DNA of 58,241 nucleotides from assembly GCA_937919085.1 (NCBI GenBank), contig CALFRN010000127.1, positions 1-58,241 of the forward strand, in the 5' to 3' direction. Shown piece after piece: positions 17,965 through 25,097 of this stretch. The notes under the pieces are model-generated. The model saw only the letters and a program-made list of their open reading frames with translations. It did no database searches and was not told the origin of the DNA. This DNA comes from an uncultured Reyranella sp. (GTDB lineage: Bacteria > Pseudomonadota > Alphaproteobacteria > Reyranellales > Reyranellaceae). Within the stretch, counting starts at the first letter, position 1. Every line of letters begins with the position of its first letter. The translations under genes and the position numbers were made by a program.

Positions 17965-18618
17965 TCAGGTCCGCGACAGGACAAGTTCGACGCCACCGAT
18001 ACGAATGGCACGCGCCGCACTGATGTCGCGCGGGCCGTGCGACGGCAGGAGGCGGGCACCGTCGATGAAAGTTCCTCCGGGGCTGCCGAGATCCTCGAGC
18101 CCGAGCCGGCTGCCGGACGTCATCAGGCGCGCATGCGGCGTAGCGACCGAGGGATCCGGCACCGAGAGGTCCGACACGTGGGCCGCAGGTGCCCCCGTGA
18201 ACAGATAGGTGGCAGGCGCGCCGCCGACAGCCAGCGCCACGATGCCTCCGCCAGGGAGTGTTCCGTCGAGCCGCCAGCCGCGCAGGTCGGCCAGCGGCAG
18301 GGAAGGTGCGCCGAGCGCGCGGGGCGATGGTGATGGCCCCGTCCCGCCCGTCTGCGCATTGGCAAAGCCGGATGTTATGCCGCCTGCCGGTTGGTCGCGC
18401 GGCCATCGCATGAAGGCAAAGACCCACAGCAGGATCACCGGCACGATCGAGCCAATGCCGGTGAGCGTCAGCAGGATCGAGCCCAGGCCCAGCCAGCCCG
18501 GCAGGCCCGCCTTTTCGACAATGCGCCAGGCCATCCAGGCCGCCAGCACCGCGCCGATGACGGCAAAGGCGCCGGTAAGGCCGAAGAATCCCATCAGGGC
18601 CGCGATCTCCACACCCAT
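17965..18618 (-). CDS. Membrane-anchored FHA-domain protein
   Basis: A 217-residue protein with two hydrophobic helices in the first 75 residues, a Pro/Ser/Gly-rich linker near 85-105 and a C-terminal forkhead-associated domain from about 120. FHA landmarks are the VPDPSVATPHARL strand-loop and LEDLGSPGGTFIDG, which normally bind a phosphothreonine peptide. No Ser/Thr kinase is present in the window. The N-terminal two-helix block resembles the whole of the next gene upstream (18622-18864), pointing to duplication. Only three bases separate the two genes. Confidence 0.82.
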   Translation of the reverse strand: MGVEIAALMGFFGLTGAFAVIGAVLAAWMAWRIVEKAGLPGWLGLGSILLTLTGIGSIVPVILLWVFAFMRWPRDQPAGGITSGFANAQTGGTGPSPSPRALGAPSLPLADLRGWRLDGTLPGGGIVALAVGGAPATYLFTGAPAAHVSDLSVPDPSVATPHARLMTSGSRLGLEDLGSPGGTFIDGARLLPSHGPRDISAARAIRIGGVELVLSRT

Positions 18619-18621
18619 GAC

Positions 18622-18864
18622 CTAGCGCCGCCCCGGCGAGGCTTCACCGCTGGGCCAGGTGCCGAACGCCAGCACACCCATGACGATAAACGAACCGATC
18701 ACCGGCACGAGATGGAACAGCGACAACGTCCCGGAAAAACCGGCCCGCGTAAGGATCCGCCATGTCGGCACGATAAGCACCAGCGCCAACAGCAGGTACG
18801 AGATCAGAAACACCGACAGGACGAGCGAGCCGAGCCCAAGAATCCAGGTCACCGGGTCCCCCAT
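18622..18864 (-). CDS. Small two-helix membrane protein
   Basis: An 80-residue protein with two hydrophobic segments (about residues 8-33 and 50-68) joined by a short basic linker (RILTRAGFSGTLSL), ending in a hydrophilic tail. It looks like the N-terminal membrane block of the adjacent FHA protein: both carry an aromatic/basic segment, AG(F/L), a helix and a terminal F-x-x-WP. It starts at ATG 18864, three bases after the end of ridA, and ends three bases before the FHA gene, so it is clearly part of the same operon. I do not recognise a named family. Confidence 0.75.
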   Translation of the reverse strand: MGDPVTWILGLGSLVLSVFLISYLLLALVLIVPTWRILTRAGFSGTLSLFHLVPVIGSFIVMGVLAFGTWPSGEASPGRR

Positions 18865-18867
18865 CGG

Positions 18868-19260
18868 CTAGACGAGCGCCACGACTTCAATCTCGACCAG
18901 GACATCGCGCGGCAGGCGCGCCACCTCCACCGTCGAGCGCGCGGGTGGGTTGGCGCCGAAATATTCCGGCCGGCCGTAGACGTCGTTCATGGCCACGAAA
19001 CTGTCCATGCTCTTCAGGAACACCGTCGTCTTGACCGAGCGGTCGAGATCGCTGCCCGCCGCCTTCAGCACGGCGCGCAAATTCTTCAGCACCTGGTGGG
19101 TCTGTTCGGCAATGCCGCCGGAGACGAGGTCGCCGGTGGCCGGATCGAGCGGGATCTGGCCGGCACAGAAGACCATCCCGTTGGCGACGATGGCTTGGGA
19201 ATAGGGGCCCAGCGCCTTGGGTGCTGCGTCCGTCTGGATCACGTTCTTGCTGCCTGCCAC
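18868..19260 (-). CDS. RidA/YjgF-family reactive enamine/imine deaminase
   Basis: A 130-residue protein. RidA proteins hydrolyse reactive 2-aminoacrylate-type intermediates released by PLP enzymes and so protect them. The conserved arginine lies in PPARSTVEVARLP near residue 107, and GPYSQAI near residue 18 and CAGQIPLDP near residue 32 are typical. It heads a leftward operon ending in folD. A threonine/serine dehydratase-like gene, the usual source of such intermediates, lies elsewhere in the window at 34147-35070. Confidence 0.93.
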   Translation of the reverse strand: MAGSKNVIQTDAAPKALGPYSQAIVANGMVFCAGQIPLDPATGDLVSGGIAEQTHQVLKNLRAVLKAAGSDLDRSVKTTVFLKSMDSFVAMNDVYGRPEYFGANPPARSTVEVARLPRDVLVEIEVVALV

Positions 19261-19369
19261 TGCCTGCTCCCGTTCAATTGAAGGGTCACGCTAGCACAAG
19301 CTCGTTTGCTTGACAGGTGGCCCGGCAACCAGTATCCGCGCCTTCTTCGGGCCCTAAGGCGGTTGAGTG

Positions 19370-19445
19370 GGGGCTGTAGCTCAGCTGGGAGAGCGCCTCG
19401 TTCGCAATGAGGAGGTCAGGGGTTCGATCCCCCTCAGCTCCACCA
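19370..19445 (+). tRNA. tRNA-Ala (anticodon CGC)
   Basis: The 76-base gene folds as a full cloverleaf: acceptor GGGGCTG/CAGCTCC, D-stem GCTC/GAGC, anticodon stem CCTCG/TGAGG around the loop TTCGCAA (anticodon CGC), T-loop TTCGATC and an encoded CCA. It decodes GCG, a frequent alanine codon in this GC-rich genome. Confidence 0.96.
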
Positions 19446-19483
19446 ACCGCCCCGAACCTTTCGTGCCCGCCGCATTTGCTGGC

Positions 19484-20179
19484 ATGTCACGCGCCATCAC
19501 GGCACAATTGCAGTCGATGCGCAGACGCGAACAGCCCACGCCATCCGAACTCGGCCTCTCGGTCGAGGAGGGCCGCGTTCTCGCCGGCTTGCGCACGCCG
19601 CAGCGCGTGCAGGAGTTCGTCGCCGGGTTGAGTGCCAATTTCGAACACGACGGCGATACGCTGCGCTCCGTTCGCGGCGTGTTGCGCCACCGCCAGGCGC
19701 ATTGCATCGAAGCCGCCTTCGTCGCCGCCTGCGCACTGTGGCTGCGTGGCGATCCGCCGCTGCTCATGGACCTGACCGCGAAGGGCGATTCCGACCATGT
19801 CGTCGCCCTGTTCCGCCGCAACGGCTGCTGGGGAGCGATCTCCAAGAGCAACCATGCCTGGCTGCGCTGGCGCGATCCCGTCTATCGCACGCTGCGCGAA
19901 CTCGCGATGTCGTACTTCCACGAATATTTCAACAACGGCCGCAAGACGCTGCGGACCTATTCGGCATCGGTCGATCTGCGCCGCTTCGCCCCCGGTGCAT
20001 GGATCACCAATGAAGAGAACTGCTGGGATGTCGGCGCGGCCGTCGACGATGCACGTCACTACCGGCTGATCTCGCCAGCCCAGATGCGATGGCTGATGCC
20101 GCCTGACGCCACCGTGTTGCGCGCCGACAACCTGGTGCAATATGAGAGCCGCGATCGCAGGACGGCCCGCAAATACTGA
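19484..20179 (+). CDS. Uncharacterised protein, possibly transglutaminase/NlpC-like
   Basis: A 231-residue protein with no signal peptide or membrane segment. A cysteine in [16 protein letters not shown] heads a helix, a [17 protein letters not shown] strand block follows about 40 residues later, and [11 protein letters not shown] comes next. A Cys on a helix followed by His/Asp on strands recalls a transglutaminase-like fold, but I cannot confirm it. The ATG at 19484 was chosen because the frame upstream runs through tRNA-Ala. The next gene starts 11 bases downstream. Confidence 0.65.
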   Translation: MSRAITAQLQSMRRREQPTPSELGLSVEEGRVLAGLRTPQRVQEFVAGLSANFEHDGDTLRSVRGVLRHRQAHCIEAAFVAACALWLRGDPPLLMDLTAKGDSDHVVALFRRNGCWGAISKSNHAWLRWRDPVYRTLRELAMSYFHEYFNNGRKTLRTYSASVDLRRFAPGAWITNEENCWDVGAAVDDARHYRLISPAQMRWLMPPDATVLRADNLVQYESRDRRTARKY

Positions 20180-20190
20180 GGAGCGCCGCA

Positions 20191-20844
20191 ATGAAACGAG
20201 CCCTCGCGGCCCTGCTGTCTATCCTGCTCGGTGGATTCCCGGCAGCTGCACAAATTCCCGCCGAGTGGCAGGCCGCCGCCCAGGCGGTGATCGGTGATCT
20301 GGAACGCGATACGCCGCAAGCCGCCAAACCGTGGGGGCCGGAGCTGACCCAAGGCTGGGCCCTGGCGCGCGCCTGGCGCAAGCACAACAACGGCAACATC
20401 GAGATCATCCTCGCCGAGTATCTCACCTTCGTCGCATTGTGCCGCCGTGGTTGTGGCGGCAGCACGATCGAGGGTCAGGGCTATGTCGCCGTCGCCGGCC
20501 AGGTGAAGGCATTGCGCTCCCAGAACGGCGGGCCCTATGGGTTGGCATCGAATGCCCACGCCTGGCTGTCCGGCCTTCCAGATCCCAGTGGCGCCGCCCA
20601 GAAGAACGCCGCGCTGTGGGCCAAGGACCTCGACGTGCCGGCCGCCGACTTCGCCACCGGCAACATCTATGCGCTGGCCTGGCTGCTGGCGCGGAACCGG
20701 CCGACGACTGCCGAGCAAGCCGAGACCTTCGCCCGGTTCGCAATCCTGGTGCAGGGCAAGGCCTGGATCGGCAGCCGTTGCATCGACATCACGAAAGTGG
20801 CGACGGTGCTCGACGCACCGCCGCGGATCGACGTCTGCACGTAA
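20191..20844 (+). CDS. Exported protein of unknown function
   Basis: A 217-residue protein with a clear Sec signal peptide (MKRALAALLSILLGGFPAAAQ). The mature part contains a paired-cysteine stretch, LCRRGCGGS, and two late cysteines (GSRCID and a C-terminal VCT), suggesting disulfides in the periplasm. I do not recognise the family. It is 11 bases after the preceding gene and has a GAGG ribosome-binding site, so the two are probably cotranscribed. A strong hairpin follows its stop codon. Confidence 0.65.
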   Translation: MKRALAALLSILLGGFPAAAQIPAEWQAAAQAVIGDLERDTPQAAKPWGPELTQGWALARAWRKHNNGNIEIILAEYLTFVALCRRGCGGSTIEGQGYVAVAGQVKALRSQNGGPYGLASNAHAWLSGLPDPSGAAQKNAALWAKDLDVPAADFATGNIYALAWLLARNRPTTAEQAETFARFAILVQGKAWIGSRCIDITKVATVLDAPPRIDVCT

Positions 20845-20856
20845 GTGGGGCAATTA

Positions 20857-20881
20857 AAAGGGGGCGCCCGGCGCCCCCTTT
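20857..20881. terminator. Bidirectional terminator between convergent genes
   Basis: AAAGGGGGCGC (20857-20867), a CCG loop, then GCGCCCCCTTT (20871-20881) form an 11-bp stem with A/T-rich ends that supply a short U-run in both directions. It sits between the exported-protein gene and the convergent diiron gene. Confidence 0.8.
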
Positions 20882-20903
20882 CCGATCTCCGGGAAGGTAG
20901 CGG

Positions 20904-21971
20904 CTACTCCGCCGCGATCGCGTCCTGAACGAACTTCTTCTTGTCGAAGTCGTCGGCGACCTTGAGGTCGTTGCCGATGAGTTCGTTGACGTCGATCTTG
21001 GCGTATTCCATCACGCCCATATCACCCAGCGCCTTCTGCACCTTGGGTCCGAACAGGCCGATCTCCTTGAGGATCGGCACGATGCGGGTGAACAGCCGCG
21101 ACCGGAACGACTGCATGGCGCCGGAGTTGTAGGCGTACTCCATCAGCTTATCGACCGGCAGGCCCGAGCGCATCCAGACCTCGGCCTGGTTGAAACGATC
21201 ACGCATGAAATAGAGTGCCTCGACCACGAATTCCTCGCGCTCGGCACGTTCGGCATCGGAGAGGTGCGGATAGTATTCGCGCAATGCCATGCGGCCGAAC
21301 GTGACGTGACGCGCCTCGTCCTGCATCACGTAGGCGTTGACCGCGCCGGCGAGATTGTTCTTGGCCGTGTCGCGGATGCGCTGGAAGGCGGCGAGAGCCA
21401 GTCCTTCGATCAGGACCTGCATGCCGAGGTAGGTCATGTCCCAGCGGCGGTCGGTCAGCGTCTGCTCGAGCAGCTGCTGGAGCGACGGCGTGATCGGGTA
21501 GGCGCACTTGAACTTCTCATGGATCAGCCGCTTGTAGCTCTCGACGTGGCGGGCCTCGTCCATCACCTGCGTGGCGGCATAGAACTTGGCGTTCATGTCG
21601 GGCACGGTATTGACGATCTTGGCGGTGGCGATCAGCGCGCCCTGCTCGCCGTGCATGAACTGGCAGATCGAATGACACTGCAGATTGAAGCGCAGCCAGT
21701 CCTTCTCCTTGTCGGTCATCTTTTCCCAGAAGGGCGAGCCGTAGATCGGGATGCTTTCGTCGGCCATGCCCATCGGGTTGCCTTCGAACAGCTCCTGGCT
21801 CCAGTCGATGCGGGTGGAGGTGTCCCACTGCTGCTGCTTGCCCTTCTCGTAGAGGTTCAGCAGGTCGGACGAGCCCTCATCGTATTCCCAGTTGAAGGAA
21901 ATCTCGGTGGCGCCGTCGAATTTCCAGCCTGTCGTTTCGACCGGCAATGCATAAATCTTTTGTGTGCTCAT
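20904..21971 (-). CDS. Ferritin-like diiron protein A (R2/oxygenase-like)
   Basis: A 355-residue soluble protein with two E...ExxH diiron half-sites: Glu109 (HGEQGAL), Glu139 and His142 (MDEARHVESY), Glu189 (VLIEGLALAAF), Glu219 and His222 (QDEARHVTFG). All six ligands needed for a dinuclear iron site are present. Databases would probably label it ribonucleotide reductase beta, yet no alpha subunit is nearby and the next gene is a flavin/[2Fe-2S] reductase, which favours an oxygenase. Tyr146 is four residues after His142, where class I R2 proteins keep their radical tyrosine. Start: ATG 21971 with an AAGGGA site. A colinear paralogue lies at 23152-24219. Confidence 0.8.
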   Translation of the reverse strand: MSTQKIYALPVETTGWKFDGATEISFNWEYDEGSSDLLNLYEKGKQQQWDTSTRIDWSQELFEGNPMGMADESIPIYGSPFWEKMTDKEKDWLRFNLQCHSICQFMHGEQGALIATAKIVNTVPDMNAKFYAATQVMDEARHVESYKRLIHEKFKCAYPITPSLQQLLEQTLTDRRWDMTYLGMQVLIEGLALAAFQRIRDTAKNNLAGAVNAYVMQDEARHVTFGRMALREYYPHLSDAERAEREEFVVEALYFMRDRFNQAEVWMRSGLPVDKLMEYAYNSGAMQSFRSRLFTRIVPILKEIGLFGPKVQKALGDMGVMEYAKIDVNELIGNDLKVADDFDKKKFVQDAIAAE

Positions 21972-22016
21972 GTGTCCCTTGCCTCCTGACGCTGAAAGCG
22001 GTCCCATCCCGGGGGC

Positions 22017-22040
22017 CGGAGCGGTAAACATGACGCTCCG
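22017..22040. promoter_or_regulatory. Inverted repeat in the diiron A / reductase divergent region
   Basis: CGGAGCG and CGCTCCG arms (22017-22023 and 22034-22040) flank ten bases in the 149-base gap between the divergent diiron A and reductase genes. It is a possible operator or leader hairpin. I could not recognise convincing promoter boxes for either gene. Confidence 0.3.
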
Positions 22041-22120
22041 TTCATTTTTCTAGCCGGAAGCTATCACAAGCTGTTAGACGAGTCCCGCAGAGTTTTCAGG
22101 GTACGTGAGCACGGATTTCC

Positions 22121-23143
22121 ATGGCCTATCATCAGCTACGCATCGCCAAGATCGTTCAGGAGACGGCCGACGCGCGCTCCTACGTTTTCGAGGTTCCGGC
22201 CGATCTGGCCGAGAAATTTCGCTACCGGGCGGGCCAGTTTCTGACCTTCCTCGTGCCCCATTCGGCCGGGGCCTTCAACCGCTGCTACTCGCTGTCCAGC
22301 GCCCCGGAGTCCGACGGCCTTCCCAAGGTTACGGTCAAACGGGTCACCGGCGGCAAGGGCTCGAACTGGTTCCATGATACCCTCAAGGAGGGCGTCTCGC
22401 TGGAGGTGCTGCCGCCGGCCGGCCGCTTCGTGCTCAGCGAGGGCACCGCACCTCTGCTCCTGTTCGGCGGCGGCAGCGGCATTACGCCGATGATGTCGCT
22501 GATCAAGAGCGCGCTCAAAGGCGGAACACGGCGCGTGCGCCTGTTCTACGCCAACCGTGACAAGGCCTCGATCATCTTCGACGCCGAGTTCGAGGCACTG
22601 ATGAAGGCCAACCCCGGCCGCCTCGAAGTGGTCCACCATCTCGATGCGGTCCAGGGCCTGACCAGACCGGAGGAAATCGTCGCGGCATTGAAAGGCTTCG
22701 AAGAAGCCGAGGCCTATCTCTGTGGCCCCGGCGCCTTCATGACTCTGGTCGAGACCACGCTGCTGGCCGCCGGCATGCTGCGCGAGCGCGTGCGCATCGA
22801 GCGCTTCGAGGCCTCGGGCAACGATGCCGTCCCGATGGAACCCGCCGCCGAAGGCGACGTCGTTCCCGCCGAGATCACGATCCATATCGAGGGCAAGTCC
22901 CACAAGGTGCCCTACCAGAAGGGCCAGACCATCCTTGTGGCGGCGCGCGCCGCCGGCCTCAATCCGCTCTCGTCGTGCGAGGAGGGCTTTTGCGCCTCAT
23001 GCGCTGCCAAGTGCATCAAAGGCAAGGTCGTTCTGGCAAAGAACGACATCTATACGGCCGACGATCTCGCCAACAACTGGATCCTCACCTGCCAGGGCCA
23101 CTGCTTCGGCCCCGAGGTCGAGATCACCTACGACGTGGTCTGA
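22121..23143 (+). CDS. PaaE-type ferredoxin-NADP reductase (FAD, NAD(P) and [2Fe-2S] domains)
   Basis: A 340-residue electron-transfer protein. The FAD domain carries RCYSLSS (residues 54-60, the RxYS flavin motif), the NAD(P) domain has GGGSGITPMMS (116-126) and YLCGPGAFM (199-207), and a plant-type [2Fe-2S] domain ends the protein with Cys286, Cys291, Cys294 and Cys324. The order FAD-NAD-ferredoxin is that of PaaE, the reductase of phenylacetyl-CoA epoxidase, and of similar reductases that feed diiron oxygenases. It lies between two diiron genes, divergent from the first and ending eight bases short of the second, and is their obvious electron donor. Confidence 0.9.
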   Translation: MAYHQLRIAKIVQETADARSYVFEVPADLAEKFRYRAGQFLTFLVPHSAGAFNRCYSLSSAPESDGLPKVTVKRVTGGKGSNWFHDTLKEGVSLEVLPPAGRFVLSEGTAPLLLFGGGSGITPMMSLIKSALKGGTRRVRLFYANRDKASIIFDAEFEALMKANPGRLEVVHHLDAVQGLTRPEEIVAALKGFEEAEAYLCGPGAFMTLVETTLLAAGMLRERVRIERFEASGNDAVPMEPAAEGDVVPAEITIHIEGKSHKVPYQKGQTILVAARAAGLNPLSSCEEGFCASCAAKCIKGKVVLAKNDIYTADDLANNWILTCQGHCFGPEVEITYDVV

Positions 23144-23151
23144 CCACCCGC

Positions 23152-24219
23152 TCACTCCGCCGCGATCGCCTTTTCGACGAACATCTTCTTGTCGAACTCC
23201 TCGGCCACCTTGCCGTCGTTGGCGAGCTGTTCGGTGACGTTGATGTCGGCATATTCCATCACGCCCATCTCGCCGAAGGCCTTGCGCACGCGCGGTCCCC
23301 ACAGGCCGATGTCCTTCACGGTCGGCACGACCCGGCTGAACAGCCGGCCGCGGAAGGAGTTCATCTGCTTGGAATTGTAGTGGATGTCGTCGAGCGTCTT
23401 GGCCGGCAGTCCGAGCCGCTCCCACACTTCCGACTGGTTGAAGCGGTCGCGCATGAAGTAGAGCGCTTCAACTACGAACTCCTCGCGCTCGTCGCGCTCG
23501 GCGTCGGAGAGCTGCGGGTAGTATTCGCGCAACGCCAGCCGGCCAAAGGACACATGGCGCGCCTCGTCCTGCATGACATAGGCATTGACGGCGCCGGCCA
23601 GCGTATTGCCCGCCTTGTCGCGGATCGACTGGAAGGCGGCGAGCGCCAGCCCCTCGATCAGCACCTGCATGCCGAGATAAGTCATGTCCCAGCGCCGGTC
23701 GGTCAGGGTCTGTTCGAGCAGGGTCTTCAGCGCCGGGTTGATCGGATAGGCGACCTCGAACTTCTCGTGCAGCAGGCGCTTGTAGGCCTCGACATGGCGC
23801 GCCTCGTCCATCACCTGGGTGGCGGCATAGAACTTGGCGTTCATGTCGGGAACCGTGCCCACGATCTTGGCCGTCGCGATCAGCGCGCCCTGCTCGCCAT
23901 GCATGAACTGGGAGATCGAGTTGGCCTGAAGATGAAGACGCAGCCACGCCTTCTCCTTGTCGGTCATCTTGTTCCAGTAGTCTGTGCCGTAGATCGAGAT
24001 CGCCTCGTCCTTGAGCTCCATCGGATTGTCAGGATTGAGTTCGAGCGACCAGTCGAGCCGCGTGGAGGCGTCCCACTGCTGCTGCTTGCCCTTCTCGTAG
24101 AGCTCGAGCAGCGGCGCCGAACCGTCGTCGTATTCCCAATTGAACTGGAGTTCGGTCGCACCATCGAACTTCCACTGGGTCAGTTCGACGGGCAGAGCGT
24201 AGATGCGCTGCGTGCTCAT
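23152..24219 (-). CDS. Ferritin-like diiron protein B (paralogue of A)
   Basis: A 355-residue protein colinear with diiron protein A without visible gaps; by eye roughly seven residues in ten match. The diiron ligands fall at identical positions (Glu109, Glu139, His142, Glu189, Glu219, His222), as does Tyr146. Differences cluster in residues 33-103 and near the C-terminus, while both end in AIAAE. Conservation of every ligand in both copies argues that each binds iron. It lies convergent to the reductase gene and 76 bases downstream of a response-regulator gene on the same strand, with a terminator-like hairpin between. Confidence 0.8.
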   Translation of the reverse strand: MSTQRIYALPVELTQWKFDGATELQFNWEYDDGSAPLLELYEKGKQQQWDASTRLDWSLELNPDNPMELKDEAISIYGTDYWNKMTDKEKAWLRLHLQANSISQFMHGEQGALIATAKIVGTVPDMNAKFYAATQVMDEARHVEAYKRLLHEKFEVAYPINPALKTLLEQTLTDRRWDMTYLGMQVLIEGLALAAFQSIRDKAGNTLAGAVNAYVMQDEARHVSFGRLALREYYPQLSDAERDEREEFVVEALYFMRDRFNQSEVWERLGLPAKTLDDIHYNSKQMNSFRGRLFSRVVPTVKDIGLWGPRVRKAFGEMGVMEYADINVTEQLANDGKVAEEFDKKMFVEKAIAAE

Positions 24220-24260
24220 GGCGGAGCCCTCCCGAGCCGTTGCTCTAGTTTGAATGATTG

Positions 24261-24285
24261 AAAAATGACGGATAAGTCATCTTTT
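24261..24285. terminator. Terminator-like hairpin after the response-regulator gene
   Basis: AAAAATGAC and GTCATCTTTT pair around GATAA; read on the minus strand the stem ends in a run of T residues, directly after the response-regulator stop codon. It probably separates that gene from diiron gene B. Confidence 0.45.
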
Positions 24286-24295
24286 GGCAAGTCGT

Positions 24296-24994
24296 TTACG
24301 GCTGCAGGCGGTAGCCGCCCCGGTCGGTGATCAGGATGGCGGCATTCGCCGGGTCCTTCTCGATCTTCTGACGCAGGCGGTAGATGTGGGTTTCCAGCGT
24401 GTGGGTGGTGACGCCGGCGTTGTAGCCCCAGACCTCGTTAAGCAGGATATCGCGCGCCACCGGCCGGTCGCCGGCCCTGAACAGGTACTTCAGGATCGAG
24501 GCTTCCTTGTCAGTGAGCCGGACCTTCTTCTTGCCGCCCTTCTCCATCAGCATCTTGGCCGCCGGATGGAATTCATAGGGTCCGATGGTCATGACCGCGT
24601 CCTCGCTGCGTTCGTGCTGGCGCAGGTGGGCGCGCAGCCGGGCCAGCAGGACATTGATGCGGAACGGCTTGGTGACGTAGTCGTTGGCCCCCGATTCGAG
24701 ACCCAGAATTGTGTCGGCATCGCTGTCGGCCGCGGTGAGCATGATCACCGGCGACCGCACGCCCTGGCGGCGCATCAGCTTGCACAGTTCGCGACCGTCC
24801 ATGTCGGGCAGGCCGATATCGAGCAGGATGGCGTCATAGTGGGCGAGCTTGGCCTTTTCGAGCCCCTCGGCAGCGGTCCCGACCTGGATGGTGGTGAAGC
24901 CGTCATAGAGATCGAGTTGCTCGGCCAAGACGGTGCGTAAGGCCTGATCGTCATCGACCAGGAGAATTTTCTTGCCACGATTGTTTACTGACAT
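24296..24994 (-). CDS. OmpR-family response regulator
   Basis: A 232-residue two-component regulator. The receiver domain has the acidic triad Asp14-Asp16, the phosphorylated Asp59 (LLDIGLPD), Thr87 (MLTA) and Lys109 (VTKPF). The C-terminal winged-helix DNA-binding domain shows the recognition region TTHTLETHIYRLRQKIE and the wing ITDRGGYRL. No histidine kinase is present in the window, so it is an orphan here. It is upstream of diiron gene B on the same strand and divergent from ribA. Whether it controls either is unknown. Confidence 0.93.
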   Translation of the reverse strand: MSVNNRGKKILLVDDDQALRTVLAEQLDLYDGFTTIQVGTAAEGLEKAKLAHYDAILLDIGLPDMDGRELCKLMRRQGVRSPVIMLTAADSDADTILGLESGANDYVTKPFRINVLLARLRAHLRQHERSEDAVMTIGPYEFHPAAKMLMEKGGKKKVRLTDKEASILKYLFRAGDRPVARDILLNEVWGYNAGVTTHTLETHIYRLRQKIEKDPANAAILITDRGGYRLQP

Positions 24995-25097
24995 ATCGAT
25001 GCTACCTGTGCGTGGCCCCCAGCTACTCTATCCGGTACGCACCAAGGGCAAAAGCGGTTCACATCGGCAAAATATGCGCGCCGTGGTAAAGGAAAGC

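Noticed and set aside
20904-24219. Calling the diiron genes ribonucleotide reductase beta subunits (nrdB)
   Set aside because: No alpha subunit is in the window, the ligand spacing differs from class I R2, and the neighbouring reductase is of the oxygenase-feeding type. I kept a neutral diiron name.
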